Shown here: positions 53,001-60,300 of the stretch, piece by piece
How the letters are laid out: every line of letters begins with the position of its first letter
How positions within the stretch are numbered: the stretch's first letter is position 1
Source of the DNA: Candidatus Woesearchaeota archaeon
GTDB lineage: Archaea > Nanobdellota > Nanobdellia > Woesearchaeales > ARS49
Length of the DNA stretch: 64,000 nucleotides
Reading direction: 5' to 3'
NCBI GenBank assembly: GCA_017609645.1
Contig: JAFCDQ010000001.1
Span: forward strand, 515,718 to 579,717
Made by a program: the position numbers and the translations under genes
The notes under the pieces: generated by a model
What the model was told of the DNA's origin: nothing
Database searches by the model: none
What the model saw: only the letters and a program-made list of their open reading frames with translations

Positions 53001-54785
53001 GCTGGAGGTATCAATAGAAACATATATTTAACTGACGGATATATTGAGAATAATACAGATGATGGAGTGTATTGGTATACAGGAACTAATTCTGATTTTT
53101 TCCTTGATAATGTAAGTATCTTAGGAAATGGTGATTATGGACTTTATGTTTATGGAACTACTGGGGGAGAAATTAAGAATAGCAGGATTGCAAATAATTC
53201 AGATTATGGTCTTTATTATGTAAATACTGTTGATTCTTATAATGTTTCAAATACTAAAATTAAGAATAACACTAATCTAGATGTTTATATCGCTCATGCT
53301 AGCTGTGACGATAATAAATTTTGGAATAATACTTTTGAGAATAATAATACAAATATAAGCGATATAGGAACAGGAACTGAATGGAATATAAGCACAGGAG
53401 GAAATAGGTGGTTGAATTTTGATACTGATGCAGAAGGATGTCATGATGTTAATTTAGATGGTTTTTGTGATGATGCAAATGTAACAATTCCTGGAGCAGG
53501 AGGAGGTAAAGATGAATTGCCTTTATATGTAGGAGGAACAGCAGTTAGCTGTGGATCTAACATAACAACAGATACAACTTTAACAGCTAATCTAACATGT
53601 AATGGAACTGCTTTGAATCTTGTAGCAGATAATATTTATTTAGATTGTGATGGTTTTATAATTAGAGGAGATGGTGCTGGGGAAATTGGTATTAAAATAA
53701 ACAGCAGTGATATTAATGTAACAAATTGTTTTATTTATAATTTTACAACAGGCATTTATGCAGATCCTGGAGTTGGATTAATTATTGAGAATAATACTTT
53801 TGTTAATTCTACAAATTGCACTATTTTAGAAGACTATAATTCAAGTGTGATTAGAAATAATAGTTATCATAATTGTACTGATAATGCTATACTTTTGATT
53901 AATGAGAGCAGGCATAATAGAATTTACAATAATACAATTAATTTAAGTTGGGTTGGTGTTAATATTCGTAATGGGACTAATAATACTGTCTGGAATAATA
54001 GTTTTACAAATTCACTGCATCTTCATGCAAATGCAATAACTGGAAATTACTTTAATTCAAGTGTTGGAAACTATTGGGATGATATTTTGAGTTTGGCTAT
54101 TTATGATGCTAATAGAGATGGTTTAGGTGATTCAGGACCTGAATATCCATATAATTCGAGCAATAATGCAAATACTTCTGGAACAATTCAAGATTATAGA
54201 CCCTTTACAACTAAAACTGTTCCTGCACCAAATGTAACTTTAATTTATCCTGTTAATGATACTATTTTGAATGGAAGAAATGTTGACTTTAATTGTTATG
54301 GAGAAACTTTTAGTGCTTTAGTTAATATAACAAACATGACATTATATATTTGGGATTCAGGAAATAGTTTAATTTATCAACATACTCAAGAAGTAGGAAG
54401 TGTTTCTACTAATTCACAAAATTGGACATATATTTTACCTTCAGCAGACAGTTATAGATGGACTTGCGAAGTAAATAACACAGATGTGAATAATAGTTTT
54501 GCATTAAAGAATTATACATTTAATGTAACTTTTAGAACAGCTGTTGATAATGTTACAACAGATGTAGATACTGAGTTAAAGCCTTTTGATAGTTTAGAGA
54601 ATTTACCTCAGCAAAATAATCTAGTCGGAAGATGGGATTTTGTAGAAGATGCAACAGATACTTCTATATTTGGAAATAATGGAACAGTTCATGGAGCAGA
54701 AATAATGGAACAGTTCATGGAGCAACACATACTTTTGAGAGGTATGAGTTTGATGGGAAAGATGATGAAATTGATTGTGGTATAA
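47073..54785 (+). CDS. giant surface protein, segment 1 (N-terminal anchor, LamG and beta-helix domains)
   Basis: 2570 aa. GGTGGAGG precedes ATG 47073. Residues about 10-45 are a signal anchor; a Pro/Glu/Asn-rich stalk follows (EEIPDNVTEPEIIPDNLTLPEE). Next come three concanavalin-like LamG domains (about 300-490, 560-790, 810-1000; FDGDDDCIYVENTSTLNISEGTILFWFK, FNGSIENVAIWN). Four right-handed beta-helix blocks follow (about 1035-2390; e.g. NLTIINCDVRQFF, GHNGILFDGGGNTIDG, with N-x-S/T throughout), then an Ig-like domain and the start of another LamG. The frame breaks at a 26-bp tandem duplication (54674-54725), after which the real frame continues in segment 2. Probably an adhesin or S-layer-like protein. 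Confidence 0.8.
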   Translation: MHLKSNNRDIASLMLVIALTLFLLFGLHEINFAEKSNKITAGLSLAVGGNTTLVENATHDFVYEEPNASEAVEQIIEEINLTLPEEIPDNVTEPEIIPDNLTLPEENIIVPDNVSHDFVYNETNETEFSIPVVNETIVENVSLSKKIVKKVPEIDLNNVVDKYCEKISMFLTKCIVQTEQELCHLEGREIVCNGVMQATSYSDKLTLEQKNIFNAKGIPVNKNGKETEYFTPQLGTRFKVDWNSEKYIHIGFTSDVFVVQDFYYGTCDYTDNCTIDVGVEIKPSLSGNFTPKENNLIGSWNFVSDAIDTSNQQNNGTVYGATHTYERYSFDGDDDCIYVENTSTLNISEGTILFWFKPAKLGQTWPGIVSKCNGDFMANYNILIKLNDDDLKIQLGDGTNLQTFDTTSNFITTDWRHIAVTFNSSNITVYSNGEYLEETALTVIPAGLTIPLHIGCNFVGANQHFNGSIENVAIWNLSLKQREIELIYNETRFNTSGNTVTYSGTFTGGVFDSIEDATKWENLVWDSTEPTGTDISLRYRVGNYSRIDETDGDLIAYWKLNRSDGTNAFADSTNTTPDERQVLHMKFKNATDFYDFSGRGNTATNDGSAYTNIGYTKGGRYFDGVDDYLIKAAGFTQIPAAGEVTVTVWGKDLAVGAGGGTHGVITGIYGAAGANAEIVRFRLTSDVAFSLFNDYGCGKGLTTAGFEGWHFFAAKVSSDALDDKCCVSFDGGAWACDNDVDDFVASTQYIIGDYGTGSTYPLDGTLDNFRVYNTSLNDSQLKELYAKEAGTYDEVGSNQGFANGTGRAGGVFESDGALSFDGKDDYISLGHDASLDFGVDEDFTASFWMKTSDVKSRPLTKGAIGGAPVAWGLLFAGTGDLFGKIRNGSYNFQPFQPAGINVSDNKWHLITFVVDRDVNLILYVDGVAGTAIAAAGSNVDLTNNFDLVLGADDNGTSMYFNGTIDSLAIYNKALTTNEISDLYTSWGGWSAYDGSSPMSLSGRGKLLQYQAKLETPDNSLTPVLNEVNITNEPAKGIDTCRELNISGQTYAMNASIDNAAATCMIIDNHSVTLDCDGYYIDGQDSGNGIELMNNMENLTIINCDVRQFFRNLESDYNVNVTIENFTSFDAAYHGMDIDYPTNFTLRNIFVNYSTYRGIHFSAHYLDSVTNIYNLTSINAQNSGSTYAGFYYYQGAVGSLLNITGFNISDNGNYGFYARQYATTIDLNDGHIDNNGNSGFYSATTAEPIFYLDNITFFNNYGNGIYLGYSTGGVIKNCNISFNEQYGLYFYYSTVGYNITGNDIKYNKERDVFVSQASSTGNDFWNNNFEVNLMVEDEGSNNWNLTTGNTWDNYDSDDEDCVGAGGFCPNPYLIAGSSGMYDKKAIYTGVQGTLQQFDCHNCVDCTEYITNWTAKFGDNLSLTADVNNYGANCIDFLGHNGILFDGGGNTIDGTNTGSVFYIYPNPSSPIVGSDWITIRNVHVQEFQRGIYSYYSQNLTVFNFSGQDNTVQGVYLNYLNIGNFTNIGLDNNDADGLDIASQITNSELLIHNISASGNGDVGLLIRASAAGSMLNITSFNFSRNTDDGIELALSSATHGSLYLKDGHCDNNVDDGFVTGASQDIPVTYVDNVSFVNNTGKGVYFQGDGSGGEFKNCTIMFNKEHGLHLYYDIDNYNFTNNTIKYNYDRDVYIQANSQLFDNRFWKNHFEVNALVVDLDGDNHWNLTISGNQWDNYDSDDEDCTSVAGFCANDYQIGGSTGSYDKKAIYTGIQGTLNDYNCSTCGDCTERIHNWSIQFGDNLTLRANINNFGATCVDFRGHNGILFNGSNHLIDGTGAGNAFSVCSPTSSCTTGYVGSDFITITNINTQQFDYGMRTYYNFNLTLINYTSFDEDVNGLFLYYHDTGYLENIFINFSGDRGIRFDNHQTDSLTQFYNLTITETVAGATEGFYYYLPYAGSVLNITLFNISYNGDIGFYQQAGGINRNIYLTDGYIENNTDDGVYWYTGTNSDFFLDNVSILGNGDYGLYVYGTTGGEIKNSRIANNSDYGLYYVNTVDSYNVSNTKIKNNTNLDVYIAHASCDDNKFWNNTFENNNTNISDIGTGTEWNISTGGNRWLNFDTDAEGCHDVNLDGFCDDANVTIPGAGGGKDELPLYVGGTAVSCGSNITTDTTLTANLTCNGTALNLVADNIYLDCDGFIIRGDGAGEIGIKINSSDINVTNCFIYNFTTGIYADPGVGLIIENNTFVNSTNCTILEDYNSSVIRNNSYHNCTDNAILLINESRHNRIYNNTINLSWVGVNIRNGTNNTVWNNSFTNSLHLHANAITGNYFNSSVGNYWDDILSLAIYDANRDGLGDSGPEYPYNSSNNANTSGTIQDYRPFTTKTVPAPNVTLIYPVNDTILNGRNVDFNCYGETFSALVNITNMTLYIWDSGNSLIYQHTQEVGSVSTNSQNWTYILPSADSYRWTCEVNNTDVNNSFALKNYTFNVTFRTAVDNVTTDVDTELKPFDSLENLPQQNNLVGRWDFVEDATDTSIFGNNGTVHGAEIMEQFMEQHILLRGMSLMGKMMKLIVV
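54674..54725 (+). repeat. 26-bp tandem duplication breaking the giant gene (junction 1)
   Basis: AAATAATGGAACAGTTCATGGAGCAG occurs twice in tandem. Removing one copy (26 bases) joins segment 1 in frame to segment 2 and restores NNGTVHGATHTFERYEFDG, the sequence found undisturbed in the homologous unit near 48020. Confidence 0.85.
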
Positions 54786-54961
54786 ATAATATTTTAAACA
54801 TAACTTATCCTTTAACGGTTGCTGCCTGGATTAAGCCTATAGAAGCTAGTTCACTTCAAGTCATTGGGGGAAGAGTTACTTTATCAGGTAATGATGCAGA
54901 ATATGGATTTTTTCTAAATACAGATATAATTTATTTTCAACTAGGAAATGGAAGCTTAGGT

Positions 54962-57313
54962 GTGGCTTCGCAATCAGACAGCACATACAATACTGATGAA
55001 TGGTATTTTATTACAGGAACTGTTAATTCTAGTGGTTTACAAACATTGTATGTTGATGGTATTGCGCAAACAGATACAGAACAAATTCAAGGAGATAGTT
55101 ATTCTAATTATAATTTTATTATTGGCAGAAGATCATATAATGCCTTATATTATTTCAATGGATCGATTGATAATTTTATGGTATGGAACACATCCTTATC
55201 AGCAGAAGAAATCACTGAACTTTATCGTGCTACACGCTTTAATACAGAAGGAAATACTGTTGATTATATTGGAAGGTATACTAATGCTATTGATTCTGGA
55301 AATGCTGCAAGTGTTTGGACTAATTTAAGTTGGATTGAAACAGAGCCAACAGGAACAACAATTGATTTAAGATATCGTCTTGGAAATTATACTCCTGTTG
55401 ATACAACCGATACTGATTTAGTTAGTTATTGGAAATTAAATAGGAGTGATGGGATAGTATTTAGTTCAAGTATTGAAAATAGTCAAGTGTTGCATATGAA
55501 ATTTGTTAATAGCACAGACTTTTATGATTTCTCTGGACAAGGAAATGATGGAACAAATGTAGGAAGTGCTTATACTGATAGAGGATATATTGGAGGAGCA
55601 AGAAGCTTTGATGGGGTGAATGATTATATGACGCTTACTCCATTTAATGTAACAGGTAATGGAACAATCAGTGTTTGGGTAAAACCAAAAGTCAATAATG
55701 TAAGACAGGCTGTTGTCGGAAAATTGCACTCGTTAGGATCTTCTGCTACTGCTGATTTCAGTCTTGAACTTAACTCTGATGGAGATATATATGTTTATGC
55801 TGCTGACAATGTAGCAGCTCAAACATGGGATACTAATATAGCTTACACAACAAATGTTTGGCAGCATATAGTAGTAACAGCTAATAGTTCGCTTTTAGCA
55901 GTTTATGTAGACGGAGTGCAAAGAGCCACAACAGCACAAACAAGAATACCTGCAGGAAACTCAAATAATTACAGTATTGGAAGATTTGGAGATTATTCTG
56001 TGGCCTTATACTTTAACGGTTTAATAGATAATGTAAGAATATATAATGGAACATCACTTAACACAACACAAATCAAAGAACTCTACTCTAAAGAAGCAGG
56101 AACTTATGATGAGGTAAGTGATAATCATGGACAAGCACAAAATAATGTTGATAGAACTGCAGGAATATTTAGTGATGATTTAGCATTAGAGTTTGATGGA
56201 AAAGATGATTATGTTGATTGCGGCAATTCAACTGATTTATTATTAGATGATGCTTTTTCAATCTCAACATGGTTTAAATGGGCAGGACCACATTCAACAG
56301 ACGCATTTACAACAATAATATCAAAATCAGCAACAGGTTTTGGTTATCACGAGAATTTTATGATACGGGTGACTAGCGCAGGAATAGTGCAGGCGCGTAT
56401 TGGAAACGGAACAGATGAAACTTCATTTAGTGGAATTGATGTTTCAGATCATAATTGGCATCATGCAGTATTAGTTGCAGATAATGGTTCTAAAACAGGA
56501 GACTTTTATGTAGATGGAGTATCAAGAGATCCAAAAGCAATATTTACTCCTATTTATACTAATGCCACAGCAAAATTAACAATAGGTATTTGGGAAGGGG
56601 CATTATATGGAGAATTTAACGGAACAATTGACTCTGTTGCTGTTTATGATAGAAGCTTAACAGCAAATGAAATATCTGATTTATACATTAACTGGTCTGG
56701 TTGGAGTACTTATTATACAAGTGGACCTGTTGATATTGGAAACTTTACTTCACGTGCTATTCAGTATCAAGCTTTGTTAAATACAAGCAATGATTCAGTA
56801 ACTCCTGTATTTGGTAGTTTTGAAACAACAGATTCAACTCCTCCTGTTATTACTTTAAATTATCCTGTTAATGATACAATATTAAATGGAAGAAATGTTG
56901 ATTTTAGATGTACTGGAACAAGTAATGCAAATATTAAGAATATAACTTTGTATATTTGGAATTCAGCAGGAGGATTAGTTTATAGTGATACTCCAACTAT
57001 GACCCCTGCATTAACTGTTTCACAGAACTGGACTTATATTTTACCAAGTGATGGAACTTATGAATATAATTGTAAAGCATTTAATGTAAATGATTTAGTC
57101 TTTGCGTTTGCTTCTCAAAATAAAACTTTTAATGTAACATTTAGAACAGGAATAGATAATGTTACAACAGATGTTAATACTGAATTAAAACCATTTGATA
57201 GTTTAGAGAATTTACCTCAGCAAAATAATCTAGTCGGAAGATGGGATTTTGTAGAAGATGCAACAGATACTTCTATATTTGGAAATAATGGAACAGTTCA
57301 TGGAGCAAAATAA
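54962..57313 (+). CDS. giant surface protein, segment 2 (LamG domains and Ig-like domain)
   Basis: 783 aa in the track, but the frame is open back to about 54711 and reads as protein there (THTFERYEFDGKDDEIDCG), so 54962 is not a true start. It contains about three LamG units (FNGSIDNFMVWNTSLSAEEITELYRATRFN; FDGVNDYMTLTPFNVTGNGTISVWVKP; FDGKDDYVDCGNSTDLLLDDAFSISTWFKW) and an Ig-like domain (TPPVITLNYPVNDTILNGRNVDFRCTG). It ends at a second tandem duplication with the same text. No ribosome-binding site is seen, so it is best read as the middle of one long gene. Confidence 0.75.
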   Translation: MASQSDSTYNTDEWYFITGTVNSSGLQTLYVDGIAQTDTEQIQGDSYSNYNFIIGRRSYNALYYFNGSIDNFMVWNTSLSAEEITELYRATRFNTEGNTVDYIGRYTNAIDSGNAASVWTNLSWIETEPTGTTIDLRYRLGNYTPVDTTDTDLVSYWKLNRSDGIVFSSSIENSQVLHMKFVNSTDFYDFSGQGNDGTNVGSAYTDRGYIGGARSFDGVNDYMTLTPFNVTGNGTISVWVKPKVNNVRQAVVGKLHSLGSSATADFSLELNSDGDIYVYAADNVAAQTWDTNIAYTTNVWQHIVVTANSSLLAVYVDGVQRATTAQTRIPAGNSNNYSIGRFGDYSVALYFNGLIDNVRIYNGTSLNTTQIKELYSKEAGTYDEVSDNHGQAQNNVDRTAGIFSDDLALEFDGKDDYVDCGNSTDLLLDDAFSISTWFKWAGPHSTDAFTTIISKSATGFGYHENFMIRVTSAGIVQARIGNGTDETSFSGIDVSDHNWHHAVLVADNGSKTGDFYVDGVSRDPKAIFTPIYTNATAKLTIGIWEGALYGEFNGTIDSVAVYDRSLTANEISDLYINWSGWSTYYTSGPVDIGNFTSRAIQYQALLNTSNDSVTPVFGSFETTDSTPPVITLNYPVNDTILNGRNVDFRCTGTSNANIKNITLYIWNSAGGLVYSDTPTMTPALTVSQNWTYILPSDGTYEYNCKAFNVNDLVFAFASQNKTFNVTFRTGIDNVTTDVNTELKPFDSLENLPQQNNLVGRWDFVEDATDTSIFGNNGTVHGAK

Positions 57314-60300
57314 TGGAACAGTTCATGGAGCAACACATACTTTTGAGAGGTATGAATTTGATGGAGAAGATGATTATATTCAAAAAACAGGAGCGACTAT
57401 TTTAGATATGGTAGATAATTATACTGTTAGTTTTTGGGTTCAATTAGAAGAATTAGGAGTTGCAATGGAATTTGTTGACTTCCAAGATGCTCATTTCTAT
57501 CCTGCACTTGTCAAAGCAGCAGACAATAGACTTTTATTTTATTTAAATGCTAATTATTTCTTATATGGTGCGGGTGGAGGAGTTGGATCAATTGCTGATA
57601 CTAATTGGCATCATGTTGTTATGAAAATTGATGATAAAGGTGATATGGCAATTTACAAAGATGGCATAAATGTCAGCGGGCCTTCTGCAACAAAAACTGA
57701 TCCGATTATTGCAATGGGACAAGATATAGATATTGGTAATACTATTTGGTCTTGGCAAAATTTAAATGGTTCATTAGAAAATCTTTACATCTGGAATACA
57801 ACTTTAACAGCAGAAGAAATCCAAGAAGTTTATCGTGCATCTCGGTTTAATACAGAAGGAAATACTGTAAATTATTATGGAAGGTATACTAATGCAGTTG
57901 ATTCTGGATTTGCAAACACAACATGGAAAAACTTTTCTTGGTTAGAAACAGAACCAACTGGAACAAATATTTCAGTAAGATATAGACTAGGAAATTATAC
58001 GCCTGTTGATACAAGTGATTCTGATTTAGTTAGTTATTGGAAATTAAACAGAAGTGATGGAACAAATGCATTTGCAAATGCTAATCCTGATAATAATCAA
58101 GTATTGCATTTGAAGTTTAATAATTTAACTGACTTTAATGATTACTCAGGACAAGGAAATACAGGAACAAATAGTGGAAGTGCTTATACTGATTTAGGTT
58201 ATATTGGTGGAGCAAGGAGTTTTGATGGAACAAATGATTATGTTGATTTAGATGCTCATGTTAATAGTGTTAAAGATTTAACTACTGGAACAGTAACTGC
58301 TTGGGTAAAACCTGCTAGTGCTGGAACAACAAAAAGATTAATATCAACATCAGATAGTGGAGATGGCAGTTCATATTGGACATTGTATTTACCAGGTGCT
58401 AATGAGTTATATCTTATAGTAAGAGAAGCAGGAGTTTACATAATTAATGATGTAAGCACTGCACAATTACCAGTTAACGAATGGAGTTTTGTTGTAATAA
58501 CTCAAGACAGCACTAATTATCAAGGATATATTAATGGAGAAACTGCCGCAGGTTTAAGTGGAGCTAATAGTGGCTGGTTCAAAAACATCAGTGATACAGA
58601 CACTTTTAGAATAGGTAACATAAAATACAGTGCAATTGATAGACAGTTTTTCCACGGCAATATAGATAATGTAAGAATCTACAATACATCATTAAACACA
58701 ACACAAATCAAAGAACTTTATTCTAAAGAAGCAGGAACATACGATAGTAAAAATAGTAATCATGGAATTGCAACAGGAACAGATAGAGCAAGTGGAATAT
58801 TTAGTAATGATTTAGCATTAGAGTTTAATAGGGATGGAGATTATGTTGAAACAGGAAAAGAAAGAATAGGCAACAATTATTCTGCTTGTTTTTGGGCTAA
58901 ATCAAAAGAAGAAACATTAGGAGAACTTTATTTTGTTCTGGACTCATCATATTTAACAACTTATAATGGTTCACAAGTATATTTTTATACTAATGCGGTA
59001 AATTGGTGGATGTATGTTTATTTCGGGAACGGAACAAACAGTACAGGTTATACAAGACAACTTTTAACAACTAGCCCGCTTAATAATTGGTGTCATTTTT
59101 GTTATGTTTATAATACGACTCATATAAGATATTATCAGAATGCTAATTTATTGGGAGCGCCTGCAGTAATAACTAACATAGGTTTTGTACCTGAATCAAC
59201 TTATAATTTACATATTGGTGCAACTACTTGGAGTGGAAATGGTTGGAATGGCAGCATAGATAGTGTAGCTTTATACAATAGAACATTATCTGCAACAGAA
59301 ATATCTGATTTGTATATGAATTGGTCTGGATGGAGTGCTTATTATGGAACAAACTTTATTCCATTAAGCAATCAAAAATCCAGAGCAATACAGTTCCAGG
59401 CATTATTAAATACATCAAACAGTTCTGTTACTCCTGTATTTGGAGCCACAGATGAAAGATACATAACTCCTCCTCATTGCGGAATGATAATGACAACAAG
59501 CACAAACTTAACTTATGATTTAGACTGTAATGGAACGGCAATTTATATTGCAAAACCAAATATTTACTTAAACTGCAAAGGGTATACAGTAAAAGGAAAT
59601 GGCACAGGAATAGGTGTTAAAATAAATGATAGTGATGTGAATGTAACAAACTGCAACATACATAATTTTGTAACAGATGTTTATGCAGATCCTGGAACTG
59701 GATTAATCATAGAAAATAACAGCATACAAAACGCAAGCAACTGCACAGTATTGAATGCATTTAATACAAGCATAATAAGAAACAATACTTATTATAACTG
59801 CACTGATAATGCAATAATATTATACAATGAAAGCTTCTATAACCTAATCTACAACAACAGCATAAATTTCAGCAATATTGGAGTAACAATAATCAACAGC
59901 ACAAATAATACTGTTTGGAATAATTCATTTTATGATTCAATCACTGTGCATGCAAATGCAACCACAGGAAATACTTTTAACAGCACAACAAAAGGAAATT
60001 ATTGGGATGATATAACCACATTAAGAATTTATGATACTGATAAAGATGATATGGGTGATGCAGGACAAGATTATCCATATAAAGTTACACATAGTGCAAA
60101 TGTTGATGGGAATGTAACTGATTTCAGACCATTTGGAGCAAGATACTTTGGCTGCGGAGCAAATGTAACTTTTAATGTGACTATGCTTGATAATTTAGAC
60201 TGTAATGATACTGCGCTAAATTTAGTAGCAGATAGTTTAAGATTAGATTGTGCCAGATATATAATAAGAGGCGATGGCGCAGGATTGGTTGGATTAAAAA

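Noticed and set aside
54960-55328. 122-aa ORF inside the giant gene
   Set aside because: Alternate frame of segment 2; LamG sequence is in the other frame.
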